DNA of 64,000 bases from an uncultured Lachnospiraceae bacterium (GTDB lineage Bacteria; Bacillota; Clostridia; Lachnospirales; Lachnospiraceae), in assembly GCA_902794825.1 (NCBI GenBank), contig CADBIU010000002.1, forward strand, positions 24,997 to 88,996, given 5' to 3'. Positions within the stretch are counted from its first letter, which is position 1. Each line of letters opens with the position of its first letter. The notes beneath the pieces are model-generated. The model was not told the DNA's origin. It saw only the letters and a list, made by a program, of their open reading frames with translations, and made no database searches. Below, in pieces: positions 47,411 to 57,229 of this stretch. A program made the translations under genes and the position numbers.

Positions 47411-49024
47411 ATGAAAAAGCGCGAATCTGTAATAATTTGTCCCCTTCTGTGCATCAGTTTACTGCTGACTGCACTTGCGAGCCCCCTGGCGGTTTCCGTC
47501 GGCGTGAGCGCCGCATCGAATACTGCCGCTGAAGCCGGAACAGAAGCGGAAGCCGCAGTACCGGAGCTCATACTCTCCAAATGCTATCTGATCGAATCGG
47601 ATAATTACGAGAGCATTGCTGACGGCTATTTTCAGGCCGTCCTTCTCTCCGAAGAATCAGCCGGGAAGTTCCCTGCCCTGAGCAGCGCCCTTTCAGAGCT
47701 CAACACACAGATCAGCGCTTCCTGCAGGAAAGACTTCAAGGAGCTTTCCGATAAGTCCAGGCAGTACATCACAGAACACGGAGTCACAGACGAAGACAGG
47801 CCGTCGGCAACCTTTGAGAGCAGGATCGTTCCGGTGCGCCAGGACGACAAAGCTGTGAGTTTCTTCACATCCTGCTACAGTTTTCTTCCGGGCGCCGCAG
47901 GCGGAACTACGACATTCAGAGGGATCACTCTCGACTCCGCGACCGGCAAAACAGTTGCCCTTGAGAACGTTATCAAAGATCCGGACAACAAAAAGGCGCT
48001 GACAGCCGCCATCAACGAGAACCTTCGTTTTCTCAGTACCGGCGATTCTGCCGGAGACCGCGAGGAATCCGTCTCCGTCGCTTTAGCGTCTGTCAATTAC
48101 TTCCCGTCCTGGGTCGTAAGCGACAACGGCGTGATATTCCGTTTTAATGCCGGCGCGATCGGTACCGCGGAAGAGGGTGCTATAGAAGCAAAGATTCCCT
48201 TTGAAAAATATCCCGACCTGTTCACAGACGCTTACTCAGCTCATAAGGGTGCCTACACACTGCCCATTGACACTGTTTATCCTGTGATCGCGGACCTGAA
48301 CGGAGACGGAACGCCCGAGAAGGTGAGCCTGAACGCCCGCCCTGACAGCAGCGGCGATCTCGGTTCCTACACAGCTCTCCGAGTCGCGGTGGGTGACAAG
48401 GAGTGCCTCTATGAGACCTATTTCTTTAACGCCCGCGGAGTTCTGATCCACACTGCCGCTGGAAAGAGTTATCTCTATGTACAGACTATAACCGACAATG
48501 ATTACCGCATTACCTGCGTTTTCGATCTCAGCGGCGAGAAACCCGTCTTTTTGGGTGAACTCAACGGTACCGGATTCTCCGCCCGCTTCCGCCGCGACAG
48601 CAGCGATCCCGACCTGTGGTATATGGACGAGCAGTTCATCTCCTCGCCGGACTCCTTCTGCCTCGACACCCATATGGATCTGATGAGCACCTACTCCGCC
48701 ACCGGGCGCTACAAAGTCGGTGAGGACGGAATGCCTGTTCTTTTATCTGATCAGTACCTGATCGACTCCGATCTGGAGCTTACCAGCCTCACGGATCTTC
48801 CCGCCGATATCATAGATCCGGCGACAGGCGCGGTCACGAAGCAGAACGCGGTCCTTGCCAAAGGGACCAAGTGCCGTCTCTTCAGGACTAACGGGAAAGA
48901 TACGGTCGATGTCAAGACTGCCGACGGCGTCATTTACCGCTTTATCGTCACCGAGGAATGGCCTCAGAAAGTGAACGGGCTCCGGCTCGATCAGGCTTTT
49001 GAAGGGACCATGTTCGCAGGCTGA
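47411..49024 (+). CDS. Secreted protein with RsiV-like DUF4163/DUF3298 region and VCBS-like C-terminal part
   Basis: 537 residues from ATG at 47411 after AAAGGAGG. N-terminal signal peptide (basic start, hydrophobic 8-30, small-residue cleavage region near 35). Residues about 85-270 resemble the DUF4163/DUF3298 pair known from RsiV and the PdaC deacetylase: ITLDSATGKTVALENVIKD and GVIFRFNAGAIGTAEEGAIEAKI. From about 285 a segment with an Asp-rich calcium-loop form (IADLNGDGTPEKVS) suggests a VCBS/FG-GAP-like fold; the C-terminal 90 residues contain SH3-like TKCRLF and KVNGLRL pieces. No catalytic motif is seen, so the function is not assigned. Terminator at 49053. Confidence 0.72.
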   Translation: MKKRESVIICPLLCISLLLTALASPLAVSVGVSAASNTAAEAGTEAEAAVPELILSKCYLIESDNYESIADGYFQAVLLSEESAGKFPALSSALSELNTQISASCRKDFKELSDKSRQYITEHGVTDEDRPSATFESRIVPVRQDDKAVSFFTSCYSFLPGAAGGTTTFRGITLDSATGKTVALENVIKDPDNKKALTAAINENLRFLSTGDSAGDREESVSVALASVNYFPSWVVSDNGVIFRFNAGAIGTAEEGAIEAKIPFEKYPDLFTDAYSAHKGAYTLPIDTVYPVIADLNGDGTPEKVSLNARPDSSGDLGSYTALRVAVGDKECLYETYFFNARGVLIHTAAGKSYLYVQTITDNDYRITCVFDLSGEKPVFLGELNGTGFSARFRRDSSDPDLWYMDEQFISSPDSFCLDTHMDLMSTYSATGRYKVGEDGMPVLLSDQYLIDSDLELTSLTDLPADIIDPATGAVTKQNAVLAKGTKCRLFRTNGKDTVDVKTADGVIYRFIVTEEWPQKVNGLRLDQAFEGTMFAG

Positions 49025-49052
49025 TGAAATGTATCATTATTAATAATCAAGG

Positions 49053-49079
49053 AAAAGGGAGCCGGACGGCTCCCTTTTT
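49053..49079. terminator. Bidirectional terminator between the secreted protein and DUF815 ATPase genes
   Basis: 7-bp stem GGGAGCC/GGCTCCC with a 4-base loop, A4 on one side and T5 on the other. Confidence 0.82.
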
Positions 49080-49089
49080 GTATTTTTCA

Positions 49090-50454
49090 TTATGAATTCC
49101 GGTCTCTCTGCTGCGCGCTGCCCACAAGGTAATTGATGAACTGCTGCGCCGTTCTTCCGGAAGCTCCGCCGCTTCGCAGTTCCCACTGATTGGCCAGAAG
49201 CGCAAGTTCCTGCTCTGAAAGCGTGATTTCCGGATAGCGCTTGGCCAGTTCACTGACAATGTGCAGATATTCCTGGTGCGAAGGCTTGAAGTAACCGATC
49301 GTGACGCCGAAACGAGCCACCAGAGACAGCTTCTCCTGCACCGTGTCGCTTCTGTGCATCTCGTCGTCGCTCCTGTCGTTTCTGTCTCCCCAGGTCTCCT
49401 TGATCAGGTGTCTTCTGTTAGAAGTCGCGTATATCAGGATATTCTCGGGCTTTGTCTCGAGTCCTCCCTCAATAACAGCCTTGAGATATTTATATTCTGT
49501 CTCAAATTCCTCGAAGGACAGGTCGTCCATATAGATTATAAAGCGGTAATTTCTGTTCTTGATCTCAGAGATAATGCGCTGCAGGTCCTTGAACTGGTGC
49601 TTGTAGACCTCGATCATCCTCAGTCCCTTGCTGTAATAGCGGTTCAGGATCGCCTTGATGCTTGTGGATTTTCCCGTTCCCGCGTCGCCGTAGAGAAGAA
49701 CATTGTTGGCCATGCGCCCCTCGACGAAAGCTTCCGTATTGGCGATCAGCTTCTGCTTCTGCAGCTCATACCCCACCAGGTCCTCCAGCTGAACGTCGCT
49801 GGTCGCAGTGATCGGGATCAGAAACTCTTTCTCTTTATTATCGTCATTGATGCGGAACGCTTTGTTAAGGCCGAATTTACCGACGCCGTACTCCTTGTAG
49901 AATCCGGTGATGATATCGTACATCTCCTGTTCGGGCTTCCAGCTTCCGTCCGCCTCTCTCTCCGCGCGCTTCTCTTCCACCGATTCGATCGCGGCGCTCA
50001 GTTCCTGCACCTTCTCACTGACGCTTCTGTTAAATACCCTCTCGGGTTTTCCCACTGCCGTGTAGTCCTCGAGTATACTGAAGCAGCCTATGCCCAGGGC
50101 GCTCTCTATTTTGCCGAAATCGTAGTTGAACAGTTCTCTGAAGATCCTGAAATCATTGAGAGCAAACGCGTTGACACTGCCTTTGTTGGCGCCTACCTTC
50201 TCCGATACCAGAGTAAAAGGGGTCTCCGTTGTTGCGATCAGATACGCCAGATAGTTATGCCACAGATTTTTGTTAAATCCATAGGTAGTAGCCAGGTCCA
50301 AAAGGCTGTGGACCTGCTCGTAGATCTCTTCGATCATGGATTCCCGGTTGTAATCACCCTCGTCGAACCGGCGGCAGATCTCCGCAAGGCTGCGCAGTAT
50401 GCTGTCCTCCCCGATTCCCCTGTAAATGATAAGTTTGGATGTGAGACGATACAT
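49090..50454 (-). CDS. DUF815-family AAA+ ATPase
   Basis: 454 residues from ATG at 50454 with an AGGAGA site; the open frame to 50742 crosses into the divergent gene and is discounted. Walker [18 protein letters not shown] near residue 260, Walker [15 protein letters not shown] near 305, sensor ATSNRRHLI near 340, and arginine-finger-like positions [11 protein letters not shown]-terminal 180 residues are helical. DUF815 proteins are AAA+ ATPases of unproven role that are common in Clostridia. Divergent from the DUF1846 gene, with about 205 bases between. Confidence 0.85.
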   Translation of the reverse strand: MYRLTSKLIIYRGIGEDSILRSLAEICRRFDEGDYNRESMIEEIYEQVHSLLDLATTYGFNKNLWHNYLAYLIATTETPFTLVSEKVGANKGSVNAFALNDFRIFRELFNYDFGKIESALGIGCFSILEDYTAVGKPERVFNRSVSEKVQELSAAIESVEEKRAEREADGSWKPEQEMYDIITGFYKEYGVGKFGLNKAFRINDDNKEKEFLIPITATSDVQLEDLVGYELQKQKLIANTEAFVEGRMANNVLLYGDAGTGKSTSIKAILNRYYSKGLRMIEVYKHQFKDLQRIISEIKNRNYRFIIYMDDLSFEEFETEYKYLKAVIEGGLETKPENILIYATSNRRHLIKETWGDRNDRSDDEMHRSDTVQEKLSLVARFGVTIGYFKPSHQEYLHIVSELAKRYPEITLSEQELALLANQWELRSGGASGRTAQQFINYLVGSAQQRDRNS

Positions 50455-50659
50455 AGTTTGTTCTCCTGTAAATCTCCGAGTATTGTCTTTTCCCGTCAAT
50501 ACTAGCATTAAATGCGTTTTTGAGCAATTACTATAACTGTCCGCAAAACAGTGACAAAAAACATTTCCTATGCAGGTGCTGATGCGATATAATAGACGAT
50601 AGTTGTTTTTCAAAAAGAGTGTAACCTGACGTTTTTTCTTAAGAAAGAGGGGATTATCC

Positions 50660-52144
50660 ATGCAGATCGGATTTGATAACAACAAGTATTTCAAGACCCA
50701 GTCTGAACACATCAGAGAGCGCATCTCGCAGTTCGGCGGCAAGCTTTATCTTGAGTTCGGCGGCAAGCTCTTCGACGATTATCACGCGTCCAGAGTGCTT
50801 CCCGGATTTGAACCCGATTCCAAGATCACAATGCTCTGCGAGTTAAAGGACCAGGCTGAGATCGTGGTGGCGATCAACGCTGCCGATATTGAGAAGAATA
50901 AAGTCAGAGGCGACCTCGGAATCACTTATGACGAGGATCTGCTGCGTCTCGTCGACGCATTTACAAGTCACGGCCTCTATGTAGGGAGCGTCGTGCTGAC
51001 AAGATTTGCCAATCAGCCCTCGGCGATCGTCTATGAAAAGAAGCTTCAGTCCCTGGGGCTTAAGGTATACAGGCACTATCCCATTCCCGGATATCCCGTT
51101 GATATCCCGCTGATCGTCAGCGAAGACGGCTATGGCCGCAACGACTACATCGAGACCAGCCGTCCCCTTGTGGTCGTGACCGCTCCCGGCCCCGGAAGCG
51201 GCAAGATGGCGACCTGCCTCTCTCAGCTCTATCACGAAAACCGCAGAGGCATCAAGGCCGGCTACGCCAAATTTGAGACTTTCCCTGTATGGAACCTGCC
51301 CCTCAACCACCCGGTCAACCTCGCCTATGAGGCAGCTACGGCGGATCTGGACGATATCAACATGATCGATCCTTTCCACCTCGAGGCCTACAAGGAGACC
51401 TGCGTCAACTACAACCGCGACGTAGAAGTCTTCCCTCTTCTCAACGCGATCTTTGAAAAGATCTACGGCACTTCTCCTTATAAGTCTCCCACAGACATGG
51501 GAGTCAACATGGTCGGCCTGTGCATCAGCGATGACGAGGTATGCAAGAAAGCCGCGCGCCAGGAGATCATCCGCCGCTATTACGACGCTCTGTGCGAGCA
51601 CCGCAAGGGAAACGCGGATGAGGAACCGATCCGCAGGATCGAACTTCTCATGAAGAAATCCGGCATCGACGTATCGGAGAGACCCGTCGTTATGGCGGCC
51701 AATCTCAACGCTGAGAAGACCGGAGCTCCCGCAGCCGCTATGGAAATGGCGGACGGCACTATTTTGACCGGAAGAACCTCTGAACTGCTGGGCGCCTCCT
51801 CGGCGCTGCTTCTCAACGCCCTCAAAAAGCTTGCGGGCATTCAGGACAGCATCAAGCTGATCAGCCCTCAGATCATCAACCCGATCATGGAGATGAAGAT
51901 CGACCATCTCGGAAGCGACAATACTTCTCTTCTGCACCTGAACGAGCTGCTGATCGCGCTCGCCATCGCCGGTGTGACAGATCCCTGCGCCAAGGCGGCA
52001 ATCGACCAGCTCGAACACCTGAAGGGACTTGAAGTACACTCCTCCGTGATCCTTTCCCAGATCGATTCGGGTGTTTTCAAGAAGCTCGGCGTCAACCTGA
52101 CTTGTGAGCCTCACTACGAGAGCAACAAGTTATATCATAAATAA
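50660..52144 (+). CDS. DUF1846 family protein
   Basis: 494 residues. Start ATG at 50660 with a GAGGGG site. The sequence [38 protein letters not shown] near 175, and the helical C-terminal half match the DUF1846 family, whose structure has a Rossmann-like N-terminal domain with a P-loop-like GPGSGK. No enzyme activity is established. Cytoplasmic by sequence (no signal peptide or TM). Highly conserved in Firmicutes; the divergent DUF815 ATPase gene may be a partner by context only. It ends in a terminator at 52153-52190. Confidence 0.85.
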   Translation: MQIGFDNNKYFKTQSEHIRERISQFGGKLYLEFGGKLFDDYHASRVLPGFEPDSKITMLCELKDQAEIVVAINAADIEKNKVRGDLGITYDEDLLRLVDAFTSHGLYVGSVVLTRFANQPSAIVYEKKLQSLGLKVYRHYPIPGYPVDIPLIVSEDGYGRNDYIETSRPLVVVTAPGPGSGKMATCLSQLYHENRRGIKAGYAKFETFPVWNLPLNHPVNLAYEAATADLDDINMIDPFHLEAYKETCVNYNRDVEVFPLLNAIFEKIYGTSPYKSPTDMGVNMVGLCISDDEVCKKAARQEIIRRYYDALCEHRKGNADEEPIRRIELLMKKSGIDVSERPVVMAANLNAEKTGAPAAAMEMADGTILTGRTSELLGASSALLLNALKKLAGIQDSIKLISPQIINPIMEMKIDHLGSDNTSLLHLNELLIALAIAGVTDPCAKAAIDQLEHLKGLEVHSSVILSQIDSGVFKKLGVNLTCEPHYESNKLYHK

Positions 52145-52152
52145 TCTGTTTT

Positions 52153-52190
52153 AAGCCTCTTTCCTTAAATTGTGGAAAGAGGCTTCATTT
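52153..52190 (+). terminator. Terminator after the DUF1846 gene
   Basis: Perfect 12-bp stem AAGCCTCTTTCC / GGAAAGAGGCTT (52153-52164 and 52174-52185, 9-base loop), followed by CATTTTAT. Confidence 0.78.
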
Positions 52191-52208
52191 TATGGTACGA
52201 TTAATCTG

Positions 52209-52224
52209 TGTAAAAGCGTTTACA
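52209..52224. promoter_or_regulatory. 16-base palindrome upstream of glucokinase
   Basis: TGTAAAAGCGTTTACA, arms TGTAAA/TTTACA around AGCG, like LacI-family operators. It is two bases longer than the catabolite-response consensus, so CcpA binding is uncertain. It lies 72 bases before the glucokinase ATG. Confidence 0.5.
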
Positions 52225-52295
52225 TGTCAGCTCGGGCAGTATGGGGTACCTGTGCTACATGAAGATTTAGAAAGTGTCAGGAGGTTACACGTCTT

Positions 52296-53243
52296 ATGAA
52301 ACCGTATGCTTTTGGCGTCGATATCGGCGGTACAACGATCAAAATGGGTTTTTTCGACACGGAGGGGAAATTCCTCGATAAGTGGGAGATCACAACCCGC
52401 ACGGAGAACAATGGAGAGAAGGTCCTTCCGGATATTGCCCGCTCCATTAAAAAGAAACTTAAAGAGAATGAACTGACCCTGGACGACCTGGAAGGCGTCG
52501 GCGTCGGCGTTCCCGGACCCGTCCTTTCAGGCGGCATTGTCAACCAGTGCGTCAACCTCGGATGGGGAGTCATCGACGTGAGAAAGGAACTCTCCTCTCT
52601 GCTGGACGGCGTATTTGTAGCGGTCGGAAACGACGCCAATGTTGCTGCCCTGGGTGAGCAGTGGAACGGCGGCGGCAAGGGACATGACAATGTCGTCATG
52701 GTTACGCTCGGCACAGGCGTCGGCGGAGGCATTATCATTGGCGGCAAGATCCTCGCGGGCGCTCACGGGGCAGCCGGTGAGATCGGTCATATGAAAGTCA
52801 GGGATAAGGAGACCGCGGTCTGCGGATGCGGCAAGAAGGGCTGCCTCGAGCAGTACGGCTCAGCCACGGGCGTTGTTCGCCTCGCTCATATCGCGCTGGA
52901 AGCCAATCCCGCTGTGGAAACGCCTCTTCGCGATCTTGATCCCCTTACTGCCAAGGACGTTTTCGACTACGCGAAGACCGGCGATGAATTCTCCCTGTCC
53001 GTGATCGATACAGTAGGTAAGATGCTCGGCGAAGCGATCGCGCACATCACCTGTGTCGTAGATCCCGACGTCATCGTGATCGGAGGCGGCGTCTCAAGAG
53101 CCGGGCAGATCCTTCTTGACGCAGTGGAGAAGTATTACAAACCCGCCGCGTTCCACGCGTCCCGCGATACTGATTTCAAACTCGCCGTTCTCGGAAACGA
53201 TGCCGGCATGTACGGCGCGGTGAGAATGATCCTGAACAAATAA
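52296..53243 (+). CDS. glcK: ROK-family glucokinase
   Basis: 315 residues. Phosphorylates glucose with ATP. GVDIGGTTIKMGFFD at residues 7-21 is the phosphate-binding loop, DANVAALGEQW near 110 the catalytic aspartate region, and CGCGKKGCLEQYGS near 172 the zinc-binding ROK motif. VTLGTGVGGGIIIGG near 135 is the second glycine-rich loop. No repressor-type N-terminal helix-turn-helix, so it is a kinase and not a NagC/Mlc regulator. AGGAGG site 11 bases upstream and a terminator after the stop. Confidence 0.95.
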   Translation: MKPYAFGVDIGGTTIKMGFFDTEGKFLDKWEITTRTENNGEKVLPDIARSIKKKLKENELTLDDLEGVGVGVPGPVLSGGIVNQCVNLGWGVIDVRKELSSLLDGVFVAVGNDANVAALGEQWNGGGKGHDNVVMVTLGTGVGGGIIIGGKILAGAHGAAGEIGHMKVRDKETAVCGCGKKGCLEQYGSATGVVRLAHIALEANPAVETPLRDLDPLTAKDVFDYAKTGDEFSLSVIDTVGKMLGEAIAHITCVVDPDVIVIGGGVSRAGQILLDAVEKYYKPAAFHASRDTDFKLAVLGNDAGMYGAVRMILNK

Positions 53244-53260
53244 AGACTGCGAATATTGAT

Positions 53261-53294
53261 AAAAGGTACCGTTTCAGCCACGGTACCTTTTTTA
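53261..53294. terminator. Bidirectional terminator between glucokinase and hydrolase genes
   Basis: Stem of at least 11 bp centred on GGTACC sequences (53261-53271 and 53281-53291), A4 on the left and T6 on the right. Confidence 0.82.
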
Positions 53295-53323
53295 ATGATT
53301 TTTCCGAAAGAAGTAACGATTCC

Positions 53324-54370
53324 TCAAATGCCCGCTTTTTCCCTCAGAAATCGCTCAACTTCTTCAAAATAGTGAGCCGGGTCTTTATCCGCTGCCTGCG
53401 CGTGCCCTGCCCCTTCGACGACCATGATCTCTTTTTCACAGGCCGCCGCGTCATACAGTTCCCGGCACATGCTCACCGGGATCATCCGGTCCTCTTTCCC
53501 GTGTATAAATAAGGTGGGAACCTTGCTCGAAGAGACAGCTTTTAAAGGGCTTGTCTCCTTCAGGTCATAACCTGCGCGAAGACGGATCATCAGCTCCGCC
53601 GAATCCACAACCGGGAAGGCGGGCAGGTGAAACCAGCTTCCGATCTTCTCCTGAAACATTGAATATGCGTCTGTATAAGCGCAGTCTGAAATGACCGCTT
53701 TTATGTTATCAGGCACATTCTCCCGTCCGCAGTAAAGAAGCGCTGTGGAAGCCCCCATGGACAGGCCGTGCAGAACGATCTCCGCTTCGGGATCTCTTTC
53801 CAGGATCAATTCGACCCACCCTGCAAGATCCTCGCTGTCAGTGGCACCAAGTCCTATATAATCACCTTCGCTCTCGCCCTGGCACCTGAAATCCGGCGCA
53901 AGAACACTGTACCCGTGCGTCCAATACCAGTACGCATAGCCGTACATCATCTCTTTGCTTCCTGTGTAACCGTGCAGCAGTATGACCCAGCGATGCGGAT
54001 CCGCGGATTTATGTGCTGCCTCCGGTGTGCCGCCATCAGACTTATGCCCCGCCTCCGCCGCGTCATCTAAGGTCTGCATGAGTACGCCCTTGAGTCTGTA
54101 TCCGTCTTCTGACAGGATCTCCACTTTCTCAATACCGTCCTGCCGTCCCCAGACTTTTCCGACCACGGTCATCGCGGTCAGGTTCTGCTTCATCTCAGTT
54201 TCCTGCACCTGTTCCGCATAGCTTTGTTCAGAGATCCTTTGGAAAGCGTCAAGTTTTTCCATAAAAGACGGCACCAGCACGGCGCTGACCAGTAGATTAA
54301 CTGCCGCCCAGTACAGGACGAACAGGATCAGCAGGATCGCTGCCGGTATCCTTTTATATCTTTTTGTCAT
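53324..54370 (-). CDS. Membrane-anchored alpha/beta hydrolase
   Basis: 348 residues. One N-terminal TM (about 8-30) anchors an outward-facing hydrolase domain. Oxyanion region LLHGYTGSKEMM near 130; FRCQGESEGDYIGLG near 160; nucleophile elbow HGLSMGAS near 198; an aspartate in FIHGKEDRMIP near 290; the last histidine in GAGHAQAADKD near 320. This is the YqkD/Bem46-like type of Firmicutes. The substrate is unknown. Convergent with the glucokinase gene, bidirectional terminator between. Confidence 0.88.
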   Translation of the reverse strand: MTKRYKRIPAAILLILFVLYWAAVNLLVSAVLVPSFMEKLDAFQRISEQSYAEQVQETEMKQNLTAMTVVGKVWGRQDGIEKVEILSEDGYRLKGVLMQTLDDAAEAGHKSDGGTPEAAHKSADPHRWVILLHGYTGSKEMMYGYAYWYWTHGYSVLAPDFRCQGESEGDYIGLGATDSEDLAGWVELILERDPEAEIVLHGLSMGASTALLYCGRENVPDNIKAVISDCAYTDAYSMFQEKIGSWFHLPAFPVVDSAELMIRLRAGYDLKETSPLKAVSSSKVPTLFIHGKEDRMIPVSMCRELYDAAACEKEIMVVEGAGHAQAADKDPAHYFEEVERFLREKAGI

Positions 54371-54411
54371 CTTCTTAATTTCCTATCGTCGATCGATATC
54401 TCCCATTATAC

Positions 54412-54444
54412 AAAAAAAGAGACTGCCGGTCCGACAGTCTCTTT
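54412..54444 (-). terminator. Terminator after the zinc-ribbon protein gene
   Basis: 10-bp stem (54416-54425 and 54435-54444, 9-base loop). On the minus strand it is followed by a run of T within CAAAAAAA read in reverse. Confidence 0.7.
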
Positions 54445-54466
54445 CGATTTCACACTATTTTAACAT

Positions 54467-55495
54467 CTATTTGAGTTCTATGATCTCGCCGCCGTTGACT
54501 GTGGCCTTGATATCTGAGCCCGTTTTCACCTGCTGCCACAGATCATATTTGATCCTGTACTGTTTATCTCCCGATTGGATCCAGTACTTCTCGCTCCGGC
54601 CGCTCTCCCGCTCCGTATCCGGGAGACTGAGTTCCGCGAAATAGGGTTCCGTATCAGTGCCCGATGTGACTTCATCCCGGTCGTACAGCCATTTCATTAT
54701 ACTGTAGTAATACTTCTTGGCGAATACCGGAACGTCCACATAAACCGGTTCCTCGTAGGTCTCCGTGTGGTACTCCGTCCTGTAGCGAGGCACCTGGTGT
54801 TCGATCTCCTCGTAATAGCCGTTCCCCAGGTCCCTGTACTCAATCTCCGTGTCATAGCCGTCCAGCACCTGTTCGGAGACTTCCCTCGTCCTGGTCTCAT
54901 AGTGATCGAAAACGTGGTTGTAAGTGTAGATTTCCTCGCGACTTGTGACATTCCAGGCCCCGTCCGGCAGATCCCAGCTGCTGTCCTGCACCTCCTGGTA
55001 CCGCTCAACGGAAACCGCCCTCTCCCAGGACTTGCCGTCCACATGAAGCCCCTTGGTCTTGGGCATCAGCAGGTAGATCAGGAGTCCGGCCGCGATGAAC
55101 AGAGCAATGAACAGCGGAAGCCTGCTCCTGCCCGGAGACGCCTTGGAGACATTGGCTCCCTCAGCCTCACGCCTTGCCTCTTCCCGCTTCTTCTCCAGCT
55201 CCCTGTCCTTCTCCTTGCTCTCGAAGTAGTTGGCTTCACTCTCCTCCCTTGCGGCGCCGCAGGCGGAGCAGAATTTGTTGTCGTCGGGATTAAGCGTGTT
55301 GCAGTACGGACACAGCCAGTCCGGGTTCTTGTTGATCTTGTCCGGATCCTTCACATACTCTTTAGGTCCGGCCATATAAAAGGTAATATCTTTGCCGCGG
55401 GGTTTGCCGCAATTGGGGCAGATCTTGATCTCCCCGGAGATCCTGTCCGCGCCGCAGTAATCGCAGTCCCAGCAGCCGACCACTATTTTTCCCAT
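54467..55495 (-). CDS. Zinc-ribbon membrane protein with a Tyr/Glu-rich C-terminal domain
   Basis: 342 residues from ATG at 55495; a GTG four codons earlier is an alternative. Two N-terminal zinc ribbons: CDYCG with CPNCGKPRG (residues 8-34) and CPYCNTLNP with CSACGAA (about 65-88). A charged helix, then one TM (about 128-147), then an exterior or lumenal domain of about 190 residues with many tyrosines (EEIYTYNHVFDHYETRTR, YRTEYHTETYEEPVYVD). No catalytic motif. Proteins with the same ribbon plus Tyr/Glu pattern occur in other bacteria, but I know no function. A 20-base palindrome lies 28 bases upstream of the start. Confidence 0.7.
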   Translation of the reverse strand: MGKIVVGCWDCDYCGADRISGEIKICPNCGKPRGKDITFYMAGPKEYVKDPDKINKNPDWLCPYCNTLNPDDNKFCSACGAAREESEANYFESKEKDRELEKKREEARREAEGANVSKASPGRSRLPLFIALFIAAGLLIYLLMPKTKGLHVDGKSWERAVSVERYQEVQDSSWDLPDGAWNVTSREEIYTYNHVFDHYETRTREVSEQVLDGYDTEIEYRDLGNGYYEEIEHQVPRYRTEYHTETYEEPVYVDVPVFAKKYYYSIMKWLYDRDEVTSGTDTEPYFAELSLPDTERESGRSEKYWIQSGDKQYRIKYDLWQQVKTGSDIKATVNGGEIIELK

Positions 55496-55797
55496 TTGTA
55501 TCCCCACTAAAAATCATTGACTTCGCGGGAAGATTCCCGCGACAATGCTACGATACTATTCTATCATTATTCTCCTGAAGGCGCTATAGCAGGACAGACT
55601 TTCATTTTGATTGTAACTCCCTACAAAGGACGCGCTGATTTGCTCACCTATTATGTTAAATTTCATCAATTTTTAGAGAATTTTAATGAATTTACCCTTT
55701 TTCTATGGAAAAATTAAAGATTCTCTGTTATCATACGTCCGTAAAAATCACATTAATGCGGGACCCGATCGTCCCAAATAGAAAGGGGAAAAACTCT
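55496..55797. other. Divergent intergenic region upstream of the purine permease
   Basis: About 300 bases with no gene. It contains the palindrome TCGCGGGAAGATTCCCGCGA (55523-55542), a possible operator or hairpin near the zinc-ribbon gene, and a small hairpin GGGAC/GTCCC (55760-55764 and 55771-55775) just before the permease ribosome binding site. No purine-riboswitch core was recognised. Confidence 0.5.
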
Positions 55798-57155
55798 ATG
55801 GAACAGTTTTTCAACTGAAGGAGCACGGCACTGATGTCAAAACAGAGCTGGCAGCAGGTCTTACTACCTTCATGACAATGGCTTACATCCTGGCTGTAAA
55901 TCCCAGCATCCTGAGCGCATCCGGCATGGACGCAGGTGCGATCTTTACAGCGACGGCACTGGCTTCTGCAATCGCCTCTTTCCTGATGGCATTTCTTGCA
56001 AACCTTCCGTTCGTGCTCTCCGCAGGTATGGGTCTTAACGCTTACTTCGCTTACACCGTAGTCCTGGGAATGGGTTATTCCTGGCAGATGGCTCTGACAG
56101 CTGTCTTCGTGGAAGGTCTGATCTTCGTCGTCCTCTCCCTGACCAACGTCAGAGAAGCGATCTTCAACGCGATCCCTGCAACCCTCAAGATCGCCGTATC
56201 CGTCGGTATCGGCCTCTTCATCACATTCATCGGTTTGCAGAACGCGCACATCGTCGTGGACAGCGCTACGCTGGTATCCGTATTTTCCTTTAAGGGATCC
56301 ATCGCGAACGGCACTTTCAATTCCGAAGGCATCACCGTTCTTCTGGCTATCCTCGGCATCCTGATCACTGCGATCCTTATGCTTCGCAATATCAAGGGCG
56401 CGATCCTTCTCGGCATCATCGCGACATGGGTACTCGGCATCATCTGCCAGCTCATCGGCCTCTATGTTCCGAATCCCGAAGCAGGCTTCTACAGCGTTAT
56501 TCCTTCCGGAATCATCTCCATGCCCGCTTCCGTTGCTCCCACACTCTTCAAACTGGACTTCTCCAGCATCCTGAGCGTGGACTTCATCGTAGTTATGTTC
56601 GCGTTCCTGTTCGTCGACATGTTCGATACACTTGGAACCCTGATCGGCTGCGCAGCTAAGGCTGACCTTCTCGACGAAGAGGGCAAGCTTCCCGGCATCA
56701 AGGGCGCGCTTCTTTCCGACGCTATCGGAACAATGTGCGGCGCCTGCCTCGGAACTTCCACCATCACTACTTTCGTTGAGTCTGCATCCGGTATCGCAGA
56801 AGGCGGACGCACAGGTCTGACCGCGATCGCATCCGGCGCGCTTTTCCTGCTGGCTCTGTTCTTCTCTCCTCTGTTCCTGACGATTCCTTCCTTCGCCACT
56901 GCTCCCGCACTGGTAATGGTCGGTTTCCTCATGATGCAGCAGGTCAGCAAGATCGAGTGGGATAACATCCTCGAAGCGATCCCCGCTTTCATCTGCATCT
57001 TCGCGATGGCGTTCATGTACTCCATCTCCGAGGGTATCTGCTTCGGTATCATCTCCTACACCGTTCTCAATGTAGCATCCGGCAAGGCTAAGCAGGTCAC
57101 TCCTCTGATGTATGTTCTGACAGTTGTATTTATTCTCAAGTACATCCTGATCTGA
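55798..57155 (+). pseudogene. NCS2-family purine permease (PbuG/AzgA type), frameshifted near the 5' end
   Basis: The intact frame starts at MTMAYILAVNPSILSASG (55872) and runs 427 residues with about 12 TM segments. It lacks the family's N-terminal piece. That piece begins at ATG 55798 after AAAGGGG, reads MEQFFN and stops at 55816-55818; shifting one base gives LKEHGTDVKTELAAGLTTF joined in frame to MTMAY, the usual NCS2 opening. A missing T in the T5 run at 55807-55811 would restore MEQFFQLKEHG. Joined, about 452 residues, normal for hypoxanthine/guanine or adenine permeases of this group. GMGLNAYF and DMFDTLGTLIG are family motifs. Likely a base-call error or recent mutation; a function in purine uptake is inferred. 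Terminator at 57174. Confidence 0.87.
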
Positions 57156-57173
57156 TCAAATGTAAAAATCACA

Positions 57174-57207
57174 AAAAGAAGGCACCGATTGCGGTGCCTT
57201 CTTTTTT
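57174..57207. terminator. Bidirectional terminator between the purine permease and PNPOx genes
   Basis: Stem AAGAAGGCACCG / CGGTGCCTTCTT with a 4-base loop, A-rich on one side and T6 on the other. Confidence 0.85.
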
Positions 57208-57229
57208 GTTCCAAAATATTCGCTTTCAA

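Noticed and set aside
52209-52224. CcpA cre site
   Set aside because: It fails the 14-base cre pattern by two centre bases, so it is reported only as a LacI-type palindrome.
55543-55797. Purine riboswitch upstream of the purine permease
   Set aside because: The J2/3 and loop motifs (such as TTTCTACC) and a P1 stem around a purine core could not be found.
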